Assembly: GCA_020736575.1 (NCBI GenBank)
Contig: JAGPYM010000001.1
Location: 2,728,001 to 2,792,000, forward strand
Length of the DNA: 64,000 nucleotides
Direction of reading: 5' to 3'
Source: Thelonectria olida
Lineage: Eukaryota > Ascomycota > Sordariomycetes > Hypocreales > Nectriaceae
The notes beneath the pieces were generated by a model. That model searched no databases. It had not been told where the DNA came from and saw nothing but the letters and a program-made list of their open reading frames with translations. Below, in pieces: positions 10,194 to 21,325 of the stretch. Each line of letters begins with the position of its first letter. Position 1 is the stretch's first letter. Made by a program: the position numbers and the translations under genes.

Positions 10194-11299
10194 ATGAGAC
10201 CAACTCTTCTTCGACCCCTCCTACCCCGCCATAACTCCTGCTTTTCTGCTCCGAGATCTTTCTCTCTTCCTCAACTTGTAAACTCTTCCAAAACACTCAA
10301 CGCTGTTCGATTCTTTTCAGCATCCACAATCATGTCTTCCAAGGTGTAAGTTCATCTCTCTCCTGGTGCCAGCAAGCTATCCTTCTCCCCTCCATCTCTG
10401 CTTCTTGACATCTTCTCAATGACGATGCTGACGGTCGAAAAGTTACTTCGATGTTGAGTGGGAGGGCCCGGTCATGGCTAACGGCCGCGCCACCTCTACC
10501 GTGAAGCGTAAGTTGTCAATCTTCCCAAGTCCATCTCGGTCCATCAAGATACAACTTCGGGTTGGTCCCAGCAGGTGTCGGTCTCCAGCTGCCACTGCGA
10601 GTATCGCCCGGCCTCAGATATTGGGGCCGCGGTATTTGTAATGATGATTCCACTGGAACTCCCTTTCCTCCGACTTTCCATCATGCAATCCTTACTGACA
10701 TCCGACGTTCATCTTGCAGAGCAATCGGGCCGCATCAACTTCAACCTGTTCACCGACGCCGTCCCCAAGACTGCCGAGAACTTCCGTGCTCTCTGCACTG
10801 GCGAGAAGGGCTTTGGCTACGCTGGCTCTTCTTTCCACCGAATCATCCCTGACTTCATGCTTCAGGGTGGTGACTTCACCCGTGGTAACGTACGGCTTTG
10901 CTCTCCATGTGCGATTATACAATTGACGGGAACTGACCTTTTCCAGGGCACTGGTGGCAAGTCCATCTACGGCGAGAAGTTCGCTGATGAGAACTTCTCC
11001 CTGAAGCACGACCGCCCCGGTCTGCTCTCCATGGCCAACGCTGGTCCCAACACGTGAGTTCTCTTTTCCGAACAAGCCAATAGCGCCCTTTTGCTAATCG
11101 GTCCTCTTAAAGCAACGGTTCCCAATTCTTCGTCACCACCGTCGTCACCTCTTGGCTCGACGGCCGCCACGTCGTCTTCGGTGAGGTTGCTGACCAGCAG
11201 TCTCTGGACGTCGTCCGAGCTCTTGAGGCTACTGGCTCTCAGGGTGGTACTGTCAAGTACAGCAAGCGCCCCACCATTGTCTCCTCTGGCGAGCAGTAA
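10194..11299 (+). CDS. Cyclophilin-type peptidyl-prolyl isomerase, mitochondrial/cytosolic dual form
   Basis: Five exons: 10194-10345, 10443-10507, 10720-10889, 10947-11053 and 11113-11299, giving 226 aa. The first 46 residues are Arg/Ser-rich without acidic residues (starts [13 protein letters not shown], ends [10 protein letters not shown]), a typical mitochondrial presequence. A second ATG at 10332 begins [13 protein letters not shown], the usual cytosolic cyclophilin A start (180 aa). Core motifs are [25 protein letters not shown] and [12 protein letters not shown], covering the Arg, Phe and Trp residues of the active site and the cyclosporin pocket. The enzyme catalyses proline cis-trans isomerisation in protein folding. 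Neurospora is known to make both compartment forms from one gene; the arrangement here suggests the same by alternative transcription or translation start. Confidence 0.96.
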
Positions 11300-11862
11300 A
11301 TGCATTTACGTGCCTGTACGTACCGAGCATTGGCCGCACGGGATTTTGAAAGGAACATGACATAAAAACCTCGGTGAGGGCTAGTATCACATCACGATTA
11401 GTATCTCAATTGTTAGCTAGATGAGCTAGCTATTGAACAATGTCAAGCCATTCAAAACCCGAACTCTAGTCTCAACTACTTGTGATGCTCCAACACGGTC
11501 ACACCAGTTGTAATATTCTGTCCCAACGACGTGCACTTGTAAAATAAAGGTTCACGAGTTGGCATCTCCCCCAATTCCAGATTGGAAGAATAGAGAGCCC
11601 ATTCGAAGAAGAGAAGTAATGTCTATTTAGCTCGGTGTAGATGTCTTGCCGACTAACCGCGTGGGTCATGTTGATGTTTTTTTCTATACCCGCGCGCCGT
11701 TGCTATGCCCCCATGAAGAAATAAAGAAGCAACCCATGATCCAAAAACTCCAATCTCCACCAGATATACATTGACAACTACAAGTGATTGAGTCCCATTG
11801 TTACGGGACCTAACTTTGCCTCCCTGGATATAATGTCAAACCCGGGGGTTTGCTCGTGTGCT
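11300..11862. other. Convergent 3' intergenic region
   Basis: Tail-to-tail spacer between the cyclophilin and RPC34 genes. It is AT-rich in parts, compatible with two 3' UTRs. No gene is seen. Confidence 0.55.
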
Positions 11863-13071
11863 TTATTCGGCACCTAACCATCTCTTGAAATATTCGCAGT
11901 TGCTTGGTCCAACAGGACCGCCCTCTTCACAGAGCTCAAAAACGGGGCAACGACCACATGGAGCCTCTGTGAAAGAGCTCACGTAGAGTTCAGGCCCGCC
12001 CTCGCGGCCTGTGGGATCATCGCGACCAGCCCAGTTTTGTAACGTCTGCTTGGCGATGCGGCAAGTTCTGTAGCCCACCTTACCCGCGACCTTGACAGGC
12101 TCGACTAGTCTATCCCAAACCAACACGTCGATAAGCTTCTTGACGTCTACCTCTGAGAGAATTGTATTATGTGTGACGCCACTGGTCGAGAGGAAACGGG
12201 CGACGTCGCGGACGGTGGGGTAGCCGGTGTACCCAGCGGGAAGAGGTAAGAGGGCGTCTTTTCTTGGGGTGGCAGTCGCCGCCGTCTTGACTGCCTTTGA
12301 GGGTGGCTCATCTAGCTGGCTGGCATCTCGTTTCTTGCCCTTGTCTGCCGTGCCTTTGATGATGCCCTTCTTCGGTGTTCGGGTAGCTCCGCCTCCGTGT
12401 GTGCTATGATAGCTGCTCTGGCGCTTGATAAAGTCAAATACGACCCTTTGGAGGTCCTCAATGAAGGCCTCATCAAGATTCTGGTCTGTGTACCAAGGCC
12501 CTCCAGTAGCACGGTCGCTTGGCCGGATGGAAGCCTTGATGTACATCTTTTTGTTCGGGTGTTCGACATTTTTGAAAGGGGCAATGAGCCCCTTAGTCTG
12601 GAGCTGCTTCAGAGCGTTCTTGAGGACCGAATCGTGCATGTTCAAACGCTTCTGGAGGGTCTGAGACCAGATACCGTCGCCGCCGGAGTCATCAATGAGC
12701 GAGTATACCATGACTTGTTCGTCGGTCGAGCACTGCTTGTACCTGTAGAAACACAATTGTTAGTCAGGCCAGCAAGGAGCTATGCAGCTTGTCGCAACGT
12801 ACTTGTGCGCTTCCTGGGCATCTCGCCATTTCCACAGGACATGGCCTGAGGCCTCGCGCATAGTAATAAAGAGCTTGTCGTCACTGAGAGACTGAACAAC
12901 ACGAGCGAGGAGCATCAGGTCGCGGTTCGGAATGACATCGAGGCGAAGGAGCTCGTCCTGGGAGAACATGTCGGCGCCTGACTCGCGGCAACGGTCGTAC
13001 AGGGCATCTTTCCAGACTTGCAGCTTCGCAGAAGGGCCTTCGCCATCGGCTGCAGCGGCTGGGGTCGGCAT
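11863..13071 (-). CDS. rpc34: RNA polymerase III subunit RPC34 (RPC6)
   Basis: Exons (minus strand) are 13071-12803 and 12742-11863. The 60-nt intron has gtacgt/ctacag ends and the join restores AHKYKQCS; the product is 382 aa. RPC34 belongs to the RPC82-RPC34-RPC31 subcomplex of Pol III, contacts TFIIIB and helps open promoters of tRNA and 5S genes. Tandem winged-helix regions fill about residues 15-160 (DEQVMVYSLIDDSGGDGIW, LQTKGLIAPFKNV), followed by a charged linker. The C-terminus carries the fungal/metazoan iron-sulfur cysteine motif (CGRCPVFELC and a Cys shortly after GGPVGPSN). The start is the first in-frame ATG; the frame is open upstream but contains no other Met. Confidence 0.95.
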
Positions 13072-14063
13072 GGCGGCAGTCGAAGGGGGGTTTTTAGTCG
13101 TAGGTTCGTGAGGTTCGCGATGTTTGCGAAGCGTAATCGCCAAATGCGATCGACGGTGGCGGGATGGAGGGGTGAGTCAAGCCGGGGTGACAGGATGCGA
13201 TTGGGGCGTCAGTGGCTAAGCGAGAGCCGCTGGAGGAGAGCCAAGAAAGTGACGGAAGTTGGGGCTACATTTACGAGAAGCGGGTTGGAAGGCCAGAAGC
13301 ATGTGAGTGATGGAAGAGGAAAAGCCGAGTTGGTGGAGGAGTGACGATGGGAAACTCGAACCCGAACATTATTTTTTTTGCTCCCCGCAGACCAACCTAA
13401 AAAGTTCCCAGGTGAAGGAGCTTCCCAAGTTCCCACTTTCTTCACCGGGACGGGTTGAACGTTACAGCACCGCCGATTGGTCCGGGTGAATTTCGGTATT
13501 GAGCCGCAAGCAGCCCAGGGACCTCGAGAAAACGTGGGGTTGGTGACGAAGTACGTATCTGACTGGGATCGGAATGTGGAGGGGGGGAAGCCGGCGCTGT
13601 GTAAATTTTGTCTACGAATAACTCGCTAATAAGAGAAAGCAAATTCACTTGCTCACGACTCAACCTACAACACACATACGCAATGGGACAACGCAAAAAC
13701 GACTGGATCTAAATAGCTCAATATCAAGTAACGCATACTACTCCCTACACTAAGATTTAAAACCCAACCCATTAAACTGTAGCTAAGGCGTCATCAATCG
13801 ATATCACGAAAGAAACCGCACTATGCGGCGGTCTCTCGAGATCCCTTTCATTTCCCTTCCCTAGCTGACAGTAACCCTACGCCATACTCTGGAACGCCTG
13901 AAACCGCCTCTTGGCAAATGCTATAGATACATCGTGTTCAATCCAGAACGCTCAGGAGCTCGCTGTCGTGAAGCTTCTAAACATAAAACGGGAAAGAAGT
14001 CGTGGAGAGGCTGGACAGCCACCATATCGAACGAGCCATTTCGAAGTAGCGCACAACGAAGGC
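13072..14063. other. Intergenic: RPC34 promoter and RPD3 3' flank
   Basis: No gene is recognised. The part near 13580-13860 looks like AT-richer 3' flank of RPD3 and the rest is RPC34 upstream sequence. Confidence 0.5.
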
Positions 14064-16201
14064 TTAATGTTCGGGACTCTTGCTCTTCTTTTTTGCTTCT
14101 TCTGGCTTGTCCTTCTCGGTGTCGACATCCATAGCATCGACAGGCTCGGCTTCCTTGGCTTTCTCTGCCGATATCTCGGTAGCTTTCTCTGTGACATCCT
14201 TGGGGGACTTGGACTCAGGGGTCGGTTCCTTTGTAGCTGCTTGAGGGGTGGTCTCCTTGACAGTGGGCTCCTCTTCGGCTGAGGTCTCGGCCGGTGCCTT
14301 CTCTGGGGCTGCCTCAGGCTCCACTTCCTCCTTCTTAATAGTGGTCGTTTCTTCAGCGGGAGCCGAGTCTGTCATTCCAACGTCGCCATCAACGTCAACG
14401 CCGGCCTTTTCAGTTTCTTTTGCGGCCTCCACTGTCTTTTCAACCTCCTTCTCCTCGGGCTGTTCTTTCTCGGCTGGTTCCTGAGCTGAAATATCTTCGA
14501 TAGTGTCATCATTAATATCATGAGTCTCTTCGGGAGTAGGATCTTCTGCAGAGGCGCCGTTTGCATCGGGAGCTGGGGAGCTATTGGCACTGTCGACCTC
14601 CATCTCACCCTTTCGGAAATCGGTAAAGGTCCGTTTCTTGTCCTTTTGTCGCGTCGCACCGTGCTTGCGAGCCATGTCGTCATCATCCTCACTAGGCTCG
14701 AAATCCGCTCCGTGTTCGATGTGCTTATCCCATTGACGCTCTGTCATGCGGACATCCTTGTTCTCATCTTCGTCGAGGTCGTCAAGTTCCGCTTCTTCCT
14801 CGTCCGTCATACCTCCAAAAGGCTTTCGAGGCACATCTTGCATCTGCACGGATGGGGCCGGTCCCGTTTGTCGAAGGTTGTCAATGACTGCTGACTTAAT
14901 TTTGTCGAGATAGTCTCGGCTGTTCGAGTTTTCCATATTTGAGGAACGGACGTTCAGCTCAAAATCAGGAGCATAGTACTAATACGGGGTTAGCAAAATT
15001 TTCGGGCCATATGCATCATCACTTGCCTCGTAGTATTCGTTGTACGGGAGAGTGCGCTTCATTTCTTGTCCAACCAGGACACCAGTCTCAAAGGCCCAAG
15101 TACGCGCGACATTTCGCATGGTGTAGCCGCCGCCTCCCAGGACGAGGGTGGGAAGATTGAAGCTCTTGACGAAGTTAACACAGTTGGCGTGACCGTCCAT
15201 GCTGAGGTTGAAGCATCCCAGCCGGTCGCCCGAGAGACTGTCTCCGCCGCATTGTAGGACAACTGCCTCGGGCTGGAAATACTTCATGACATTTTCAATA
15301 ACGGGTTCGAAAATCGACTTGTAAGTTTCGTCTGTAATACCGTCGCGGAGAGGAAAGTTGACAGCGTAATTCTTGCCCTGGCCAATACCGGTATCGCGAA
15401 GCTCGCCAGTTCCAGGGAAGTATTCACCGTATTTGTGGAACGATACGGTCATGACACGATCGGTCGTGTAGAAGGCCTCCTCAACACCATCGCCGTGATG
15501 AACGTCGATATCGATGTAGAGAACTCTCTTTTTAAATCGTAGGAGCTCGAGGATTCCAAGGACGATATCTAAAAGTCGGTTAGAGTTGCATTGCGGATGC
15601 GCCTAGAACTTAATACACACCATTGACGTAGCAGAAGCCACTTGCTTCACACTTCTTGGCGTGGTGCAGACCGCCAGCCCAGTTGATAGCAATGTCGCAC
15701 TTTTCCCGGTTCAGGCGCGCCGCACCCTCCATGCTGCCACCGGCGCTGATTCCGCAGAACTCGAAAAGGCCATCGAAGACAGGACAATCGTCTCCGACGT
15801 TGTATTTGCCCTGCTCGCGCATGAAGCTGTCCATGTTGTCGGGCGTGACCTTTTGAAGGAAATCGATGTAATCGTCCGTGTGAAACTGGGTCATTTCACC
15901 TCGAGTCGCAGGCTTCGCGCGCTGTTTGACGGTTAGCAGCAAGAAAAGAGTGTCGCCGGACTGGTATCAAGACGTGACCATGACTCGGGAGTTTGAGGAG
16001 GCGACTCACGTAGATCTCCATCTTCTGGTACAAATTGTACTGCATAATCAAACTATGCGCAAGACGAATGCGATGGGGCTTCATGGGATGTCCAGTGACA
16101 TAGGCATAGTTACCAATGTCGGAGTCGTAAAAGTAGGCGACCTTCTTGGGCGAGCCGCCATTGAGGGCTGTCGAGCCGAGTTGCACAGTGATGTCTCCCA
16201 T
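14064..16201 (-). CDS. rpd3: Class I histone deacetylase RPD3
   Basis: Exons (minus strand): 16201-16010, 15921-15621, 15568-15027 and 14978-14064, giving 649 aa. The deacetylase domain covers about residues 17-385. It has the charge-relay/metal block GGLHHAKK (H150, H151), the zinc ligands D186 and H188 in DIDVHHGDG, and [14 protein letters not shown] near the active-site rim. These positions match yeast Rpd3 numbering. The product is the nuclear catalytic subunit of Rpd3/Sin3 complexes. The C-terminal ~280 residues are an acidic, Glu/Lys/Thr-rich low-complexity tail much longer than in yeast, as in other filamentous ascomycetes. The third intron (15026-14979, 48 nt) is a GC-AG intron with donor gcaagt. 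The gene is divergent from RPN11. Confidence 0.97.
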
Positions 16202-16821
16202 GATTGCTCTGGGGTGATGGTGCTGGGGATGAGGGAAAGAGGTGTACTTCGAACGAAGAAAAGAATAAAAGCTTCAATATCAGAGAGGATCAGTAGAATT
16301 TTCATGCAATATCGGCTCAGAATGAGCTCAACATGATCTACTAGAGAGCGGGGGAAAGGTCGTTTGCTGATTCCAAGTTGACAATAAACGAGAGTTTACA
16401 TGAACAATACCCGGGCTGGGGATGCGAAGGAAAGTCCCCAGCCAGCGCGCAAACCCTCGGATTAGCCTTGATCCGGGGACATGCGAGGCGGCAAGGGGAT
16501 CAATTAAAGCCGGTGTCGTCATTCGTCCAAACTCAAACCCCTGTCCTTTAGCTTGACAGCACTTTACAAAGGCGCTCGAGGCTGAGGTTCAGCCACAAAC
16601 AGCTGAGGCACGTGACATGACTAAGCTTTGCGCTGTGGCTCTCCAGGCTGCCAGAAGCTCGCGTCAACGTCAACAACCTACGCCTGAACTCGAGCTCTGA
16701 ACCAAACGATTGCTTTCTATCATCAACCACAACCACAGCTCTCCTAAACCACTCCCGCTTCACGCCTCTTCTTTTTTACACATTCACTCTCACATACATA
16801 CCTGCACCCCTATCTCATACA
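16202..16821. promoter_or_regulatory. Bidirectional promoter between RPD3 and RPN11
   Basis: A 620-bp head-to-head spacer. It contains an E-box, GCACGTGAC at 16608-16616, about 210 bp from the RPN11 start. The last 100 bases before RPN11 are CT/CA-rich leader. No proteasome-associated control element (GGTGGCAAA) is found within it. Confidence 0.6.
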
Positions 16822-17970
16822 ATGGAGCGCTTCAGGAACTTGCTAACCGGCGGCGGTATGGGCGGAATTTCGAGCGGTGCCCACGGCACTGTAAGCTCTT
16901 ATCTTCCCATTCAAGCTTCTACTGGGTGAGGTAGAGCTTTTGAAACAAGCGCTGACACTCAAGTTTGGCAGGACAATACAAACCTCATCGATAACTCCGA
17001 AACCGTTTACATTTCCTCCCTTGCCCTGCTGAAGATGCTCCGACATGGTCGTGCAGGTGTACCTATGGAAGTCATGGGTCTGATGCTGGGCGAGTTTGTG
17101 GACGACTTCACAGTCAAGGTCATGGATGTGTTTGCGATGCCTCAAAGCGGTACCGGCGTTAGTGTCGAAGCAGTAGATCCTGTTTTTCAGACCAAGATGA
17201 TGGACATGCTGCGGCAAACAGGCCGGTACGTCATTTGTGAGGAGATTCAAGCGCACGTCGACTAATTAACATGCAACAGACCCGAGTCGGTCGTCGGCTG
17301 GTACCACTCCCATCCCGGTTTCGGTTGCTGGTTGTCTTCTGTTGATATAAACACTCAACAATCATTCGAGCAGCTGAACCCCCGGGCTGTCGCCGTCGTC
17401 ATCGATCCCATCCAGTCAGTGAAAGGCAAAGTGGTCATCGATGCGTTCCGTCTCATCAACCCCCAGCTCCTTATGATGGGCCAGGAGCCCAGACAGAGCA
17501 CCAGCAACTTGGGCCACCTCAACAAGCCTTCTATCCAGGCCCTCATTCATGGCTTGAACAGACACTACTACTCGATCGCGATCAACTACCGCAAGACGGC
17601 GCTCGAAGAAAACATGTTGATGAACCTCCACAAGCATGTGTGGACGGAGGCGTTAGATATGGACGATTTCCGACAGGAGGGGGCGAAGAACAAGGAGCGA
17701 CTACAGCGCCTAGTCACTTTGGCAGACGGCTACGAAAAGCGGGTGAAGGAGGAGACGGAATTGACCAAGGATCAGCTCAAGACTCGCTACGTCGGCAAGC
17801 TCGACCCGAAGAAGCATCTGGAGGACGTCGGTCAAGAGCTGATTGAGGACAACATCGTGTCAGTGTCGAGACAGATGATTGACAAGGAAGCGACAATGCC
17901 CAAAAAGGAGGCAACCAAGGGAACAGCAGGCGACGATGACGACGAGATGGAGGTGGAGGAGGAGTTATGA
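16822..17970 (+). CDS. rpn11: 26S proteasome lid deubiquitinase RPN11
   Basis: Exons are 16822-16890, 16972-17225 and 17280-17970, giving 337 aa; introns are 81 and 54 nt. It is a JAB1/MPN+ metalloprotease with the complete JAMM motif: E56 in EVMGLMLGE and [14 protein letters not shown] (H117, H119, D130). The Cys-Trp of GFGCW and the C-terminal helices ([18 protein letters not shown]) identify Rpn11 rather than CSN5. It removes ubiquitin chains as substrates enter the proteasome and pairs with Rpn8 in the lid. The C-terminus has an acidic stretch ([12 protein letters not shown]) added to the usual ~310-aa family length. Confidence 0.97.
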
Positions 17971-18916
17971 GTGGATTGAGGTGAGGCTGTGAGGGCAGGG
18001 ACGGGACATGAACAATAATAGTTCGGAATGGATGTGTAAGATTACGGGGCGTTGGAGGTTCGGAGGGAACGGGCAATTCAGAGACTCAGCCATGTATGCG
18101 AGGTTTTTCTTGCACGGGTTGATACGGCATCCACGGCAGTAAACGGTTACATGTGTTTTGCTTCTTATTAGTTGCCCCTTTCATAGCGCGCCAACGACTC
18201 GGCAGCCGCACACACACGCGACGGCTTGTTCAGGTAGTCACTCAGTGCGCTGAACAAGAACAAACAAACAAACAGTCAAAGACAAGACGAAGAACCAATC
18301 TCGCGTCCAAAATTTCGAAAAGAAAGGAACAGAACAGAACAGAGTGTTCAAAGCCGTCGAGCCTTGAGTGCGAGGTAGCAGAGTAATTAACGGGACAGGG
18401 TGGCAAAGTGTTCAATTTCATCTCGCTCTTTAAATTGCATGCATGGGCCCAGGAGTTCTTGGGAGGATTTATTGTGGTCCCGGCCGTCCTGAGGAGTCAT
18501 GGTTAATTACAAACTGAATTTATTATCATATCTCCGTCACCGCCACTAATACAAGTCCAGACTGTCCAGTCGCTTCTAGAAACGCGAATCCAATCAGCTG
18601 TCTTAATTGGGCATTACTCTCTGTCCAGGGGCCACGGCAGCCAGTCACCCGCAATCCCGCACCTACTAGGCTACTGCCTGCCACTGCGGTGTCGGGTCGG
18701 GATCCATAGGTATACCTTTTCTGGGTCGCCACGTCTTGCTTGTACACGACATCACATCTACACATCCAATCCATACATACCGCGTATAAACAAAGAATTG
18801 CGGTATCGCCGTCACAAAGAATTGTCGCCGTCACAAACACCCGCCTTCAGGTTCCCGCTACACAAAGCAGGAACGCCCTACCCCGTTCAATCCCTCACCC
18901 CCTTTGATCTGTCTGG
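17971..18916. other. Intergenic after RPN11
   Basis: 3' flank of RPN11 and promoter of the next gene. A GGTGGCAAA sequence at 18399-18407 matches the yeast PACE element but lies downstream of RPN11. No gene is seen. Confidence 0.5.
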
Positions 18917-20284
18917 ATGCGAGCAATGGGATTCGGCTCGTGGCTAAGGGGCATGTTTCTTACTCAGTCCCCTAAACACGCCCCTAAAAAACCACATCTG
19001 CGTCGCTCAAACACCACGCCAACACGCTCACCAACACGTCAACCGCCGCCGCCCTCAACACCGCAGAGGACGCGTTACTCTGCAAAAATGGGCAGGCCCA
19101 TGGATCCAATGTGGACGCCCTCTCAAACCGCCACTACAAATTCTAGTCGCTCGACTAGACGCCGTCCAAAGCGCCCTACCAGCCAGGCCTCTCAACTCCC
19201 CTCTCAGACCCAGACTCCCACTCCCCAGCCTCTCACTCCCACTCCCACTCAGCAGAGCACTCATCACAGCACCGGCTCTCCCACGGCCGCGCCGCTGAGC
19301 CGCTCTGCCTCGGCCCCGACAAGTCGTCCAGGCCGCTCAGTCACGCCCTCTGTCTATCCCCGGCCTAACACGCCAAAGCCTGCTCACAAACCATATCGCC
19401 ACATGGAGAGGGAGCTGCGGGAGGCTTCTCGAACCCCAGAGAGATCTCACTCTCGCAGCCAACGGAAGCACTCGCGACACAGGTCCGTGGGCTCCATTGA
19501 CTCCATCCCGTTGAAGCAGAACCGCATGGACCGCAAGGTCATCAAGCAGGTCGTCAGTCGCGTCTCTGATCTGTTCAACCACATTCCCTTTGTGGTGAGC
19601 GGCCTCTCAGCCATGGTCTACTACGGCTTTGAGGGGCGCCGCTCCACCAATATTACTATCCTCTGCCCCGCGTCGTCGCGAGAGGCCATCAGAGGCTGGG
19701 CCAAGGCCAAGGCCCTTCAAACATTCCCGGATAAGCCGGACCAGTTTGGCATACACACGGCTGAAGGTGGCTACCGGACGCTCCGGGTCAAGTACGTTGA
19801 TGAGGGCTTCGAAGAATTGCACACCTTGCGCTCAGAAAGCATGAAGACGTCTGTGCTCTCTCTCGCTGGCTTGGCCGACCAACTGGCCGAGGGATACATC
19901 CGAGAGCTTGCCGTCTCCAATGGAAGGAGGCAGGAAGGCTTTGCAACAGACATGATTTGGGTCCTCAAGAGGATCGCGTCCAGCTCACGACCCGAGCACT
20001 GGCTTTCACCACAACGATGCCCGCGAATTTGGGACGACACGTTCTGGGAGCCTTTTACGCTATCGTTCCCAGACTCAGTCCCCTTGTTCGGGGCGGCAGG
20101 ATTCGGGGTCGAAGAGGCCGAAGAGCTGCCAGCGTGGGACACGCGGGAGGAGATGATTTACGACGAAGAGAGAACTCCTGAACGACCAATGTCTTACCCG
20201 TACCCACGAGGTGCTCAGCGCGACCTTCTCATTCTATCCGAGCACAACGTCCGGGCCTTGAGTGCCGGGGCGAACAGGTTTTAA
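18917..20284 (+). CDS. Basic/disordered protein with degenerate nucleotidyltransferase-like domain
   Basis: Single exon, 455 aa; a second ATG at 18926 is also possible. Residues 1-200 are Ser/Thr/Pro/Arg/Gln-rich and disordered, with RS-type patches (SHSRSQRKHSRHRS). Residues about 205-375 form a globular domain beginning VVSGLSAMVYYGFEGRR. This resembles the G-(G/S)-x-A ... R-x-T-x-D-(I/L)-D core of MNT/AbiEii-type nucleotidyltransferases, but the catalytic Asp positions read as Asn and Thr (STNITIL, N245 and T247), so enzymatic activity is doubtful. A conserved-looking beta segment (YRTLRVKYVDEGFEELHTLR) follows. The fold is inferred from pattern only; function is unknown. An alternative reading is a lineage-specific nuclear scaffold protein. 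Confidence 0.75.
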   Translation: MRAMGFGSWLRGMFLTQSPKHAPKKPHLRRSNTTPTRSPTRQPPPPSTPQRTRYSAKMGRPMDPMWTPSQTATTNSSRSTRRRPKRPTSQASQLPSQTQTPTPQPLTPTPTQQSTHHSTGSPTAAPLSRSASAPTSRPGRSVTPSVYPRPNTPKPAHKPYRHMERELREASRTPERSHSRSQRKHSRHRSVGSIDSIPLKQNRMDRKVIKQVVSRVSDLFNHIPFVVSGLSAMVYYGFEGRRSTNITILCPASSREAIRGWAKAKALQTFPDKPDQFGIHTAEGGYRTLRVKYVDEGFEELHTLRSESMKTSVLSLAGLADQLAEGYIRELAVSNGRRQEGFATDMIWVLKRIASSSRPEHWLSPQRCPRIWDDTFWEPFTLSFPDSVPLFGAAGFGVEEAEELPAWDTREEMIYDEERTPERPMSYPYPRGAQRDLLILSEHNVRALSAGANRF

Positions 20285-21325
20285 TCACGAAGTAATTTAT
20301 AATCACCATTGACGACAGATAACGAAAAACAATTGTAAAATTAGAAACTATACTATATACAGGGAGATGATACCAGGCAGACGGAACGGCATGCCTCACA
20401 CGGGAAAGGAGATATCGGGCACATGATATCGGGCATATACACTACACATCTGGCTGGTTCGAGAGCAGGAGTCTCTCTGGGGGGGTGGGATGGGATGGAT
20501 GCATAGGTAGCGATGGCTTCTTGTTTGTTGCGAAGCACCCACCAACTTTACTCATATGATACCAACGATAATTATTAAACTAATTAGTTATACGCATTTC
20601 GAATCTTTCGATTTTTTGCAACATGTTATTACTGAGTGTACATGGCGATCACCAAGATGTCGACTTCGTGACGTCTCTCCCGGGTAGTGAATTGCTCAAT
20701 TGACAACATCGACAAAGATCTCAGATCTTGAGCAGTCTGATATTTAAGTCACTTCGTGGCTTTTTATAAAATAGACTTGGTCTTTGAGAGGATATCGGTA
20801 GTGTGTGGTTTCTTTCTTGATTTCTAATTTCATCTTATTAAAAAAACCCTCATTTCAGTAATTCATGGTGAAGCTTCGTGTGTTCACATTGTCTGTCATG
20901 AGGACGATCGACACTACAAAGCTGCTCGTTTCTCACACCACCCATCATATCTCGACTACTATTTCGGAAACGTAGACGAGTAGATATTGCAAGGATCTCC
21001 TGAGCGATGGATTGAGTCACGCTGATCTCCCAAGCGAGCAATTAGATTGAGATACGCGAATCAACTCTTCTCATGCCTTGTTTGAACTGCGTCTCTCTCA
21101 ATGCTACAGCATGTCAGACAAGTAAAATTTCTCACCAGATTCGCAATATTAAATATATGACGAGTGTTTGTCTTGCACCCAATTCTTTGTCCATTTGTCA
21201 AACTATGTTCCCGCCGTCGGCGTCATTCATGATAGGTACTGTGTGTATCCAACATCAAAGCAAAACTGAAACCAAAACCCATCTATCTGTCTGGTGCCAC
21301 TGCCCACCTATACGCCGCAGAGGAG
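20285..21325. other. AT-rich intergenic region
   Basis: A 1-kb convergent spacer, clearly AT-richer than its surroundings (especially 20285-20360 and 20550-20850). It holds no gene, and no repeat or transposon ORF was recognised. Confidence 0.5.

Noticed and set aside
18399..18407. GGTGGCAAA, the yeast proteasome control element (PACE)
   Set aside because: It lies downstream of RPN11, not in the RPD3/RPN11 promoter, and about 500 bp upstream of an unrelated gene. A 9-mer is expected about once in 130 kb on both strands, so chance is adequate.
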